Shown here one piece after another: positions 23,534 to 35,560 of a stretch of 64,000 nt of DNA (position 1 is the first letter of the stretch; the number at the start of each line of letters is the position of its first letter). The stretch spans positions 1 to 64,000 of the forward strand of contig QKWP01000257.1 in NCBI GenBank assembly GCA_003550325.1. Reading direction: 5' to 3'. The position numbers were made by a program, and so were the translations under genes. The notes under the pieces are model-generated. The model worked only from the letters and a program-made list of their open reading frames with translations. It made no database searches and was not told where the DNA came from. The DNA is from Gigaspora rosea (Eukaryota; Glomeromycota; Glomeromycetes; Diversisporales; Gigasporaceae).

Positions 23534-23950
23534 AGTAAGTTTCGACGCCTGTGAAATAAACAATGAATGACATGTGAGGATGATCTGGAGAAGAATATCG
23601 GAAAAAAATTATTTTCTTCTAGAATTTTCTTTTAGGCATAGTTTTTTCTTTTCTTTTTTTTTCTTTTCTTTTCTTTGATATATATATAATACTTTGACAG
23701 ATATAGTTTCGTGCAGTATTATATAATTTTTATTTACTTTTTCTTTTGCCCTTTGTGGCTTTTTATGTTTCTTTTGTTAGTTTACATCATTAGCATAGAA
23801 ATTTTCTTCGTTTCTCTCATCTTTCATTTTTTTATTATTTTTGTTAGGTTTGGTTTTTTGTTTAGGTCTTGTAGTTATTTCCCCCCTTTTTTATTTCCTT
23901 TTGTTTCTCATTTTATTTGTTTTTCTTAAATGGTTAAGTTTATCCCCACC

Positions 23951-26048
23951 TAGGGCTCCTATCGGATCGGACCGAACCGGACTTTTGTCACGTTTGAATC
24001 CGGTTCGATTTTTGAACCGAACTCGAACTTTTTGTTTCAAACTTTTTAGTCAAGTTCGAGTACGGTCCGGGTTCGGTCCAAAGTTTGTCAAACTAGTTTG
24101 AAATCCGAATTAGTGATATGAATAGAAAATCAATTAATCGATTAGTTACGAAAAATGATATTGCATGATCAATTTATATAATTTACCAGTAAGTTTTATT
24201 TATTTTATTATATTATATTATAATAGTTTTATGTACAGTATTTATTATATCATAGTTATTTAATTATTGTATCATATTTATGTGCGTAATATACATAGTA
24301 TAAATGTTTCTAGTAACGAATATCATCGCTTACCACTAATTCTGTCCAAAACCTTACCCTAACCTATAACCCGTGTCCGTATCCTTACTCTAACCTTAAC
24401 CCGCAACCCTAACCTTAAAATTCAACTACCCGATCGCAGCCTCCTAATAAAACCCACCCAATAAAACTATATAACCAAAACCAAGACACCCTAACCCTAA
24501 ACGCGAAGAAATTCAAAAACCCTAACCCCAACTAACAGCAAAAACGATGAATCCAACAATAAAAATGCTGTACTATGGTGACCACCAACAATAACACGAA
24601 ATCAACAATGCTAAGTTTTCCACACTCCAATAACGGCGGCGATAGCTACGAAAGTAATTCACCATCTAATAACGCTGATACCACAATTAAAGCGTTTTTA
24701 TCACTCCAAGAACGATGATGCCAACGACGAGAGCATTATGTAATGGCATCAAAAAGGTGTTAGTAAAAGCAAAACAATCAAAATAAAAACAAAAGAGGAA
24801 AACATACGAACCTAGCATATCCAAAGAACGGCGAAGAATGGTGGCCACAAAACAGTTCTCAAGACCGACCTAACAAAAAAATGAAAAACGTTAGTAATGC
24901 ATTCACAAGACAAAAGCAACAACGAAAAAAATAAAACCATACGTCCCGGACTTGCAAGACATGCATCCCAAGAAAGTTCAAAAACACCCTAAAGGACCTA
25001 GAAACAAGAAAAAAAAAAGCGTTAGTAACGCGTTCAGAAGCAAGAAAAAAAACAAGAACAACGTATCTACAAAATCATACTCTCCAGAATTTTCAAACAA
25101 ACGCCTAACAGGTTCCAAGAAGCCTAGCAATCCTTAAAAAAAAGAAACAAGTGTTAGTAACACATTCACGAATCGAAAAAGCAAGACAAAAAAATTAAAG
25201 CATACGCCCCAAATACCAAGACAATTGCCCACAATTTTCATGAACGTCCTAGAAAAAAAAAAGAACTGTCAGTATGTATTCATGAACAAGAAATCAAGAA
25301 CAATACTCTAACCTCCTACCTTGTCATTAGCCAACATTGTCGTGAAATGACGCGCCAGCAACAAAACTAGGAGTAAGGCTGTCATTGCCAACATACAAGA
25401 AACGACACCTAAACGACGTACTCGATAAAGACACAAATTCCCACCAACAGCCAACAACAATGGCGACACACAATTCGCCAAGACACCAATAACGAAACGA
25501 AACTATGGCACCAATTCCAAACGACGGCTCCGGTAACGACGACGACACCAACTCAAGTGAAGTGTCACAAAAAAAAAATATATTAATAACTAAACGCGTT
25601 GAAACAAAAAAATTAAAAAAAAATTCAACTGATTCAATCGGTTGATAATCACTATTTATACCCCGTGATTAGGGGTGCATCACGGTGCATGGTGCACCAA
25701 ATTAAAATTTCCTTAAAAATTTTATATATATAATATATATATAAAATAAAATTTTAATTTTTTCAAAAAAGGCACCCGGCCGGGTTACGAGAAACAATTA
25801 TATTTGTTTGCACAGCCTAACTAATCGATTATGATTTTTTGCCCGATTCGTAACACTAATCTGAATACTAGTATAAATATTCGAACTTCAAACTAGTTTG
25901 ACAAACTTCGGACTGAACCGAACCGAACTCTTAACTGAGTTTGAGTCTGGTTCGAAGTTTGAAACTAGCAAAATTTAGAGTTCGAGTTCGGTTCGATCCC
26001 AGATCGGATCCGAACTGGACCGAACCTGAACTGAACATAGGAGCACTA
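23951..26048. mobile_element. 2.1-kb hAT-like element with long inverted arms
   Basis: An 8-bp duplication tccccacc (23,943-23,950 and 26,049-26,056) flanks termini tagggctcctat and, as the reverse complement of the right end, tagtgctcctat. Arms of about 200 bases follow on both sides. They are rich in ggttcggtccgaac-type words, contain a shared 'aaactagtttgaa' and end near attagtgttacgaatc. The interior carries no transposase. It is strikingly A/C-rich on the plus strand and holds degenerate tandem repeats. Confidence 0.85.
24300..25560 (+). repeat. A/C-rich interior with degenerate ~125-bp tandem repeats
   Basis: Plus-strand G is strongly depleted. Recurring units around cgttagtaacgcgttca, 'aacaagaaaaaa' and 'catacgccccaaa' occur about four times between 24,870 and 25,310. 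Earlier, aataacg / acaacgatga words recur in a looser pattern. Short open frames here follow the composition and have no recognisable domain. Confidence 0.6.
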
Positions 26049-26056
26049 TCCCCACC

Positions 26057-26900
26057 ATTAATGCTAGGTGGGAGAGATTTGAAGGAAATCCTCTGTCGCT
26101 CTTTGACGTGAGCTGACAAAGTTTACATCTGCTTTATCCATAAGGTGGTGTGACCAGTCGCATATAGTTGCTCTCGAAGTAACTGCATGATGTTGAATTT
26201 TAGTTTTAAGTATCATATATTAACGGGCTATAAATAGTACTCAATACTGCTTTAATAAAATATCGGCAAGACGTGTCAAAGAGTTAAAAAAAAATTTTTA
26301 TATTAAATTGCGAAACTGTGCAAAATATTGTAAAACTCCGTAAAAAAGCATGATTATATGAATATGTATATTATTTATTTATTTTTTAAAATATTTTGAA
26401 AATTTGCAAAAATTTGCAAAATATTGCGAAACAATGCGAAAACATTACAAAATATGTAAAAATATTACTCTTGCGATCTTGTAACTCCCAAAGGAGCATT
26501 TTTTTATTTGATCAATTTTGTAATATTTTGCATTGTATCGAAATATTATGGCAATAATTTACATAAGATTACTTATATATAATTCACTGATGTACTATAG
26601 CATAAGCTTACGTAATTATTACTTCTACAAAATACTTCGAACTAATTTTAAGCTTTTCACAAGTTTATGCTTGCATACAAACTTGCAAATGTTTATGCAT
26701 ATTTTTTTTGCTGATGTAATAGATCTAACAGATTATACTCCAGATAAAAGACAAGGTCTTTTTTTTTATGTAAATATGCTTTGGAGGTCCTAATAGATAA
26801 TTTCAATGATACCTGGTGGCCCTTGGTCTCTAATATATCAACTCAATAGAATTTATATAAAAGTATAATGGTGATACTCTAAAGTTTTCACCTGCTGATT
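26057..26900. other. AT-rich spacer
   Basis: No supportable gene. Between 26,290 and 26,470 there is a loose repetition of 'aaaatattgcaaaa' and gcgaaac words in both orientations. Confidence 0.5.
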
Positions 26901-26929
26901 TACAAAGCACCAAGATTCAAGTGGCTGCC

Positions 26930-28064
26930 AAAAAGAAAATATTCTGAATGAAAAATGCAGATTAACGAAATCACAACTATCAGGACTATGTGAGATGAAA
27001 ATAAAGGTTTTCGGGCTGGTTTCATCAAACAAGATGAAGGTTGAATGCTATAAAAACTCACCAAACCATTCACATTCTTTGGAAAAAGGTGATAGGATAA
27101 ATTGCTCAAAAGCAATAAGAACATTGTAGAACAGGAAACAATTAAAAACTATTCACCTCTGGCAATAACTGCTGCTGTTAAAGAGTATGCTATAATTAAT
27201 TTGGATGTTGGATCTGGCATATGTAAATTAAAATGAAAGGAAGTGGCAAATATTAAGTACAAGGTGCATGGGCCTGCTAAAGCACAACTTGTTGGTGACC
27301 CTAATATAAATAGACATTACAAATTCTGTGTCATACTTAAAAAAGCTAGAGTATCAATTAAGAACTATTGTGTTTTTGAACGAAACACCAATGGCATTGT
27401 TTTTGTGCATCCACACAGTTAATGAAACTTCAGCACCATGGGTGGTTGATGCTTATTGATTCTACTCATAAGACTAATAGATACAATTGATGCCTTTTTA
27501 ACTATACGTTCATAATACTTACAGCTATTGGGATGTAGGTGTACACTTTTTTGTTAGCACTAAAGATAGTGACACTGTTGGGAAAGCACTGTATTTAATT
27601 TGTAGTAGGTTTTGCCGCTGGTTCCCCTGATATATACTTTCCAATCCAAGTAGTATTGAGGTAAAAGCAGTTAAAAAAAGCATTTTATGGTATAAGTGCT
27701 GGTGAACAAGAATGCAAAGTAATCCTCTGTATCGTCCATATAATGAGAGTTTGGCTGTCAAAAATTTATGAAAAAGAACCTCGAGATATTATGGTTGAGT
27801 CAATATACAAAAGGACAAAATCGGTTGTGAAAAATTTGCCTAACATGCTATTAAATGTAGCACCATTCCAGTATCTGAAGGTATATTAAAAGAAATTACA
27901 AAAAAAATACTTATAAGTAGGGTTTGTGGGCGTGCCAACATTTCTTCCTGCTTCTACAAGTTACCTTTACAAACCTGTTGGAATTTTGCCACAGTGAGTT
28001 GAAAAGGGCAATGTCATCATTTTATAGTTTAATAGATATAGTATATGATGATTACAATAGATTA
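26930..28064 (+). pseudogene. MULE transposase relic, 5' part
   Basis: Short conserved stretches in shifting frames match one transposase family: a DRINCSKAIRT block near 27,090, 'KEVANIKYKVHGPAKAQ' (near 27,250), NGIVFVHP (27,400), LLLIDST-like and YGCWDVG-like words around 27,450-27,540, VRVWLSKIYEKE-like around 27,750, and a final HSELKRA (27,990). The DDE domain is therefore covered but riddled with stops and frameshifts. Homology ends at 28,064, where the large TIR element begins; the 3' part resumes at 35,690. Confidence 0.75.
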
Positions 28065-28339
28065 CAGTCGCACTTCCATATAGTCAGCTCCCTCATAGTC
28101 ACATTTCCTATTTAATCACTTAAAAGTTTGGTCCCGATTATATTTATATTAAAATTCTTTATATAACATCACAATTACTATATAAGCACTATCACCAAAT
28201 TTTACAAACAAATATAAATAATTTATTTCTATAAAAGCACAATTTTCTATAAAATCACAATTTTAAATTTTAAGCCTTTTTTAAATAATAACAATTGTCT
28301 ATAATATCACATTTTTAATAGTGAATTTACTAACAGTAT

Positions 28340-28830
28340 AACAAAAAATTTGTAAGATTTAATCAAATTTTAACATCGATTTTCTTGATAACCAATAATT
28401 AAAATGGTCTCAAATTTTTACTATAGATAGAATTATTATTCCTTTATACTATATTAAAATTTTAGTATAATTTGATCGATAGTTCTTTAGAAATTGCTTG
28501 TAAACGATGATCAATTTTTTTAGAACAATTAATTATCATACACAAGCAATATTATAGGAACTAACAATCCAATTTAGCTGAAATTTTAGTATATTATAAA
28601 GGAATATAGCTATAGTCTATATAAAAAATTTGAGCCTATTTTAATTATGCCAAAGTTTGATTAAGTCTTACGAATTTTATATGCTCTAAAAATTCGTATA
28701 ACTTAATCAAACTTTGTCATCAATTTTCACAATAACTATTAATTCAAAAAGGCTAAAATTTATATCATAAATAATATCGATATTCCTTTATAAAATATTG
28801 ATATTTAGTACTTGAGATATTGCTAGTAGT
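28340..28830. repeat. subterminal repeat copies of the left arm
   Basis: Three copies in alternating orientation of a block containing 'tttgattaagtcttacgaa', 'ttgagcc' and 'ccaatttagctgaaatttta' lie at about 28,340-28,510 (inverted), 28,545-28,690 (direct) and 28,690-28,830 (inverted). One direct copy lies in the right arm (35,250-35,430). Confidence 0.75.
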
Positions 28831-28854
28831 GATACAAATCGATGAAAATTTTTC

Positions 28855-29230
28855 AATCGATTAGTTGATAGATCATTTTATCCAACTAATCGATTAATCG
28901 ATTTTTATTCAACTAATCGATTAGTTGATCAATCGATTAATCGACTAATCGATTAGTTGACTAATTGAATAACCAACAAATCGATTAGTTGAATAAATAA
29001 TAAACGAAACTTGGTGAAATACACATAAGGTAGCAACTGAAACAGCTAGGTTGATATTCTTATATGATATGTTGATTAAATGACCAATTGTCTAGTCGAT
29101 TAATTGACCAATCGACTAGTTGATTAATCGATTAGTTGGCCAATCGACTAATCGATTTGTTGACTAATTAATTAATCGACTAAGTTGGGTCTGTAAAATT
29201 CAAATCGATTAGTTGTCAACTTTACAACAA
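28855..29230. repeat. AATCGATTAGTTGA motif array
   Basis: Two clusters (28,855-29,000 and 29,085-29,230) are built of overlapping copies of aatcgattagttga in both orientations, with variants such as gaccaatcgactagttg. They form the inner edge of the left arm, immediately before the coding part. The right arm has only degenerate traces (near 35,165-35,210). Confidence 0.85.
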
Positions 29231-31814
29231 ATCAATTAATTGCCGATGCGGATATGATCGGCACTAATTACGTGTAAATTATTATAGAAATTGGGGATAA
29301 TTGTTATAGTAACTTTAATTATAGTCTTGGAATCTGGAACGCAATGACCAAATGGCTAAAAGAGTTTGCCAAGCTCAAGTTACCTTACTAGAACTAGGCA
29401 TTTTGGATGAAACATTACATTATGGACCATACTCACGTTATTAGTGGAAAACAAATAAAGCTTTTGACCAAGATATATCTTATTTTCCAATTCGCGTTGG
29501 ACAAAAAACTCAAATTATTCTTAACGATTGTAAGTTTATTATTACGATAGTAGTCGGTCATCCTGGTAATCCTGACTTACCTGGTTATGTTTGTCAAAGT
29601 GATACGTTTTGTACTAAAATCCAGCTCATGATCCTAGTACAGCTATTTCTTCAATCTACACGAGTATTTTCAATACCAAAACCCGTTACTCCGGACCACT
29701 TATTATTGGGTGGACAAATTACGAAATTGTTTCGCAATTGTTAATTGATGTTTCTTTTTTTCCTTTTTTTTTAACCTTGGTCAAATTAAAATTTTTGTGT
29801 TTGGAATTGGGTCTTCTTCTCGGGAAGATTGGAATAAAGGTGGTTCTGGTTATCAGTCGTCATTAATTCACATGTATGGTAATAAGCAAGGATTATATAT
29901 ATCATCTATTGAAGATAATATTTGTAAAGTTGAAGTTTATCAAGATTCGCAATTAAAAAAAGCAGTAGAAGGAACATCTCCGAATGATGTTTGGGAACAT
30001 TTTAGTATCAATAAATATAATGGTATTGAACTTTTTGGTCTTAGTTATACAGTTACTCAACAATTAATCAAACAGCACCGAATTCCTACTTGTACACCCA
30101 ATCAATGGAATGATTTTTCTGTTATAAAAACACTCTATGATTATCATTTAAAGCGTAGAACACTTTCTAATATTAACTGGCATGATCTTTTTATTAATTG
30201 GTCAACACAAGAAAGTAACATTATTGAGCTGAATTCCACGCTTAATTCATTATATCCAAAAGATTATCAATTTGATAGTCGAGAATTAAATGCGTGGCGA
30301 TCAATGTTTCGCGCTGCTGGTGCGTATGAAATAACACCCTGGTCATATGCAGAATCAAAAGTATTTAGTAAAACTTTTTTCACATTTAATGTTTCATAGT
30401 TACATAATAAACTTATCACATATTAAATTTTAGTATCAATTTTGGACAAAATCTAATCCACCAAATCATGATTCTGCGACACTCAAACAATTCTATGAAA
30501 TGGGATTTTTAACAAGTATACCTGTTCATATGCCAAATACAACACGCACATTTTGGAATTCCTTTTCACGCGCTTTAGATAATAATAAAAAAACTTCGGA
30601 TGGAAAACGGCGAATTTTATCAATAATCGCTGAAGATTTTACTTATGATGAATTAGAAACTAACTTAGGTGTAAGTTTATTTTACCAGATTAATAATACA
30701 CATAAAAAAAAATAATAATTATCTGATATTAAAAGGTTGGCCGTCATACGATCTCTGGAGCCCGCAAACATGCAAAATCTTACGGTCATGGCGCGCCACC
30801 TCTTTCAAAGCCCATTATCCATCGTGTAAAACTAATGGAAGAACAACTAAATCAGTTTGAAATTTTTTTTTCTAACAAAGAAAATGTTAATATGTCATCT
30901 TATAGAACTGAAACATCAACTGGCTTACCAATTTTATACCTTCAGAATCATAAAAAAGCTTTATGGGAAAAGTTTCATGAGAGATATCCAAATGGAATGC
31001 AACGTACATCATTTATGACTCGCTTACAAGGCGGCCGATACATATATAAAGATAATCTTGGTGGCATGTGCTCAAGTTGTAATGAGCTTGGATATGAAGT
31101 GTTTGAAGAGGTTGAAAAGCTTTTAAAGTTACACATTAATAATATCAATCTTCAGGTATAGTAAAATTATGTATATACGAGTCACTCCTGAAATAGTAAA
31201 ATAATCAGTTTCATTAATAAAAATTTTTTAGAAATTCACTATATTGAGTGTTTTATTAGTATAAATGCACTATATCAAGAGAATTATATATAAACTAACC
31301 TTGAGTCAATTTTTGTATTGAGATTTTAATAGTCTTCTCTATATCGAGTGACTTGTATATTATAATATATGCATATTTGTATACACATATATATACAGTG
31401 TTATATTATATAGTTTTTTATATTGATTACTGTAAATATAACCATTTCTGTAACATGCACAGGATTTGCATATGATATCTCATACGTATTATATGGCGCT
31501 ATTTACAATATCCTATAGCAATATATATACCTTTTCGTATAGTATAGAATATTCTACGTATTGCGAATACGTACTATGTAGTATTTGCACCCTTATAAGA
31601 CATCTTCATACAATATTTTTGGTATTATTCGAGTTAGCCAATAAGGATACTATAAATGGCACTGATTATGTTAGAAGTAACAAGAACTAATTTTGTTAGT
31701 TAATTTTAAATTATAACCCGTAATCAATAACAAAACCAAGCATGGTTTTACATAGTTACTTATCTTGTAGCAGCACTTTAAAGACTGCCCTCGCTAAATT
31801 TTTTGTTATTGCTA

Positions 31815-31937
31815 TTAATCATAAAGATTCTTCATAGTTATACACTAGTCGAAATTAAAAAATTCGACTAGTGATAATTATTATATTTTTATCAATATAA
31901 AATTATATAATAACCACGAATATTCTTTATGATCAAT
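31815..31937. repeat. inverted repeat inside a transposase-gene intron
   Basis: 'atcataaagattcttcatag' pairs with 'gaatattctttatgat', and cactagtcgaa pairs with ttcgactagtg. It lies in the 878-base intron 31,156-32,033 and is probably a small MITE. Confidence 0.6.
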
Positions 31938-33012
31938 TTGGCGACACTGCATATATGCACGTATATATATTTGTACCTATATATATTCTAATATTAACCG
32001 TATATTCAATGCTAATACTATAAATAAATATAGGAAAATTTAAGTACACAAGCTCAAACTCTAAAACGATATTTGCGAAAAGATTATTCTACAAAACTTA
32101 CTATTAATCCATTAGGCCAAGCTGTTCATAACCCTTGTATAAGTCATTGTCTACAACATGCATTTGGAAATTGCAATTTAGTTCACCCAGAAATATGTGA
32201 GGATTGTGAAAAGCTATTTACTTTTTTTGATGAAATAAAAACCAACACACCCCTTGAAATTCATGAACTTTTAAATGAGTATCAAACTAAACTTGTATAT
32301 TTTCAAGCTCATCATGCACGGAAAACATACCTTAATGCTCAACTAAGTGCTAACCTTGCACAACTTGATTCAGATGGTGCGTTGATCATTGTTGACTACA
32401 AGATGAAAATCTTGTGCCAAAAATCTAGAGAAACCAAGGCTGAATTTTTTGGCAAACGCGGATGGTCACTCCATTCAGTCTTAATGTATATGAAGGATCC
32501 TGATAGTGGTAAAATTAATATTCACGCATTTGATCATTGGAGTAACGATAGTAAACAAGACGCCTGGTTTACAGCGTCTTCGCTTCATGGTGTGCTAGAA
32601 ACAATCGAAATAAAACCAAAGTGGATTAGTATTTTTTCTGATAATGGACCGCATTATCACAATACAGAATTAATGATAATCATAGCTCATTGGAAAAAGT
32701 GGTATGGTATTTCAGTGCGTAAATGGATCTTTCTTGAGGCCGGTGAAGCGAAAACAGCAATTGATTCGCATTATGCCCAGGTATAAACAAATTTTCATTT
32801 TCGTAATTAGTAGGGTTGTTAATAGATTTGGTTGAGTTGATCCAACTTTCAACCTACTATATTAAATTAACCTCGCTTCAGTTTTATCTGGGCTACTCCA
32901 GGCCTAGTCTAAGTTGCTTCAGGTTGCTTCAAATTTATAGCCTTATTTTTTTAAACCCACTCCTACTTAAGCTGTGTTCGGTCTGGAGTAACTTCAGAAT
33001 CTTATTTTATTA

Positions 33013-33075
33013 ATAAGCGGAAACTTTGTTTCCGCTAATCCCCAATGGGATCAGGATATTATTATTACTGACACC
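33013..33075. repeat. GCGGAAAC-type palindromic motif, intronic copy
   Basis: aataagcggaaactttgtttccgctaa... is followed by 'gatcaggatattattattac'. The same motif plus 'cagatcaggatattattatt' occurs at about 10,729-10,790 and 11,802-11,860. Here it lies in the intron 32,781-33,101 of the transposase-like gene. Confidence 0.7.
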
Positions 33076-33996
33076 CTAATCAATTATTACTATCTGGTCA
33101 GTTAACACACGCTATAAAACGATGGGTAAAAATGGGTCACGATATTGAATCGGGTGAGGAAATACAAGAGGCAATAAAAGACTTGGCAGGCACTCACGTT
33201 GCTAATATCATGCCTAATCGCGAAGGTTTGCGTATTTTTGCATCTAATTTTAAATAACAACAGATACAAGTATTAATTAAACTAAACTAAATAAAGAAAA
33301 TAAAAAACTGGGAACGATACATGGAATTTCTAATTGGCACGAATGGACTTGGCCAGATGAAGGAGAGGATGCAGAATGTATTTTTGCTAGATCATTACCG
33401 GGATTAGGAGCATGGAAAAAATATACACCTGAGCAAATCATGAAAATTACAAAGGAACATGTTTTTAGAAAGCCGGAGCCAATGCTATCGGAACATACAA
33501 CACCTACCAAGTCATGGACTATGCCAACACCACGTATTTAAAATACCGTCTATATTAATTATACTTTAGTTTATTAATCCAAATTTAATTATTTGTTTTA
33601 TTACTTGATAGATAAAGATGTGAACGAATCTTATATCAAATCCCAAGAGGATACAATGGTAAGATTTACATATATAACACCCTATATTAACTAGATAATA
33701 TTACCTACTGAAAGTACTTTTGGTAAATTTATTATGTTGAAAGTATTACTTTGAAAAAAGTTCAAAATTAAAAAAAAGATCGCACATATCGATATTATTT
33801 TACCAAAGGAACTTGCTCTTCAAATATATTTACGTTTGTACTAGAAATTTTATTAAATTCGGATTAGTAAAATGCAATAAGTGGTGCTGATTTAAAATCT
33901 TTCAAAAAGTCAACAAGTAAAGTTGATCGTGAAGAATTTTCACAATCAACTTTACATAACTGATTTTTTGAACGATAATAAGGAGACTAATTTATA

Positions 33997-34252
33997 TGAT
34001 ATGAGTGCGTTAGAGTGAAAACCTGAAGTGAATATTTAAGGTTTCACAGTAGTGAACTTAGTCCCTAAGAATTATATTATGCATCGGTATTGATCAGTGT
34101 GATTGGTTGTCTGGTAATTTCAGTAGTTCAATAACATATCTCGAACGTTCTATTGAAAACATGATAAATTACATTTTATCAAGGATTAAACTTGGCATTG
34201 TGAAAACTTAAATATTCACTTCCAGGTTTTCACTCTCACGCACTCATATATC
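33997..34252. mobile_element. 256-bp MITE nested in the FYR/DDE-like gene
   Basis: The arms are 'tgatatgagtgcgttagagt' with 'gaaaacctgaagtgaatatt' on the left, and the inverted counterpart ending 'ctctcacgcactcatatatca' on the right. It lies between the last two recognisable coding blocks, so it is either intronic or has contributed to the decay. Confidence 0.75.
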
Positions 34253-35560
34253 AAAAGTTTTGATTTTGAGAATTACCATCAGATTAAAAGAATTTTTAGC
34301 TTTGTTAAAAGCATCTACTTTCAGAAAGCAACATCATTATTAGCTTATTACATCCAATAGTTAAAAGACCAAATTTAATGAATATTAAAATTCTAGGAAA
34401 TGCATACTTCAAATACAATTATTCCAACTCAAATAAATACACACTTGATATCTAAAAGGTAACCTCTCCAGTATAGTATTAACATATATGTCAAATAAGG
34501 ATTAAACTCTACTTATTCTCAACTTAGTCATGATAGGTATTCGTTAAAGTGGGCTCTTGCTAAAAATGAAAAAAAATAATCAGAGAGAACCTTGGAAACG
34601 AATGACAGAACAAATCAGAAATTTATTAGAAAATATGTTTCATGCGGGGACAGCGGACAGCAAAAACAAATTTACAGATCAAGAAATGTATGATGAACTA
34701 TTGAAACGAGCTCAACGCGGTGAATTTGATCAAAGTGATGTTCCAAAGTATCTACTATTAATAACTGGATTGCGACTTTTAGTCGCTAGTGGAAGCAAAA
34801 TATGGCAAGACATTTTTTGGAGGTATCTGAAACCTCCGAGATATTGAAATAGGTATATTTTCTTAGGTTACTTACTTCATATGATAAAAGTCATGTATTG
34901 GAATCCGACATTTATTAAATTTATAAAATCGTGGAATCTGGCATTCGTATATAATAAATAGTTTTTTTATCGAAGTAACATCTCACTTTTTTTAAAAGAA
35001 TATAAATTTATGACCTTTTTTGTACAAAGTTACATTGTCTATCATATGAAATTACTTATTTGTAAAGAACTTGTCAAATACGAGATTTTATATACTTTTA
35101 AAAAGTACTTAATAGATCGACAAATTTTACCCCAAATTACATATATAAATTAGTGCCGATTATAACTGGATTATCAATTAATTCGATTTTTGATTCGTAT
35201 CACTAATTACTAGTATATGATAATCAATTTTTTTTAAAAAAAATGACTATCGTATACAAGCGATTTCTCAAGAACTATTGATCCAATTTAGCTGAAATTT
35301 TAATATATTATAAATAAATATGAATACTATATATAGTAAAAATTTGAGCCTTTTATAATCATTAGTTATCGAGAAAACTGATATTAAAGTTTGATTAAAT
35401 CTTACAAATTTTATAATTCTATATATTCACTATAATTTATTTTTTATATAAAAGTGATTTTATAGAAAAAATTTATATTGTTACATCTCTAAATAGTCAC
35501 TATATTTCTGAGTTCAAAGGGTGTAATTATATGGGAGTGTGACTGTATTTTCAAAAGAAG

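Larger units (their letters stand above)
29350..34855 (+). pseudogene. multi-exon FYR-like/DDE-like transposase gene
   Basis: Exons in order. 29,350-29,545: LLELGILDETLHYGPYS and 'DISYFPIRVGQKTQIIL', FYRN-like, one internal stop. About 29,617-29,770: RYSGPLIIGWTNYEIVS. 29,797-30,360: SPNDVWEHFSINKYNGIELF followed by GLSYTVTQQLI, FYRC-like. 30,434-30,670. 30,736-31,155: KALWEKFHERYPNGMQRTSF and a CSSCNELGYEVF knuckle. 32,034-32,780: LIIVDYKMKI, FSDNGPHYHN and FLEAGEAKTAIDSHYAQ, candidate D, D and E residues. 33,102-33,257: HAIKRWVKMGHDIESGEEI. 33,298-33,542: NWHEWTWPDEG. 34,540-34,855: LLENMFHAGTAD, then a frameshift and a stop. GTAAGT/GTATNN donors and AG acceptors join most exons in frame. 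FYR domains normally sit in chromatin proteins; the DDE assignment is inference. The gene is damaged at the first exon, after 33,255 and near 34,765. Confidence 0.7.
28065..35545 (+). mobile_element. 7.48-kb TA-flanked element with long terminal inverted repeats and FYR/DDE-like gene
   Basis: Outer termini are cagtcgcacttccatatag at 28,065 and, as the reverse complement of the right end, cagtcacactcccatata, each next to a TA. The inverted repeats go deep. 28,340-28,510 matches the reverse complement of 35,240-35,430 ('gtaagatttaatcaaa', 'ctcaaatttttactata'). The word 'gatcggcactaatta' at 29,251-29,265 matches the reverse complement of 35,150-35,165. The left arm (about 1.24 kb) is longer than the right (about 0.44 kb) because of extra internal copies and a motif array. 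Between the arms lies one large plus-strand gene. The element sits inside a MULE transposase relic. Confidence 0.85.

Noticed and set aside
24952-25137. Lys-rich open frame resembling a nuclear protein
   Set aside because: It lies in the A/C-rich tandem repeats inside a hAT-like element, and its composition explains the Lys/Asn/Ser content.
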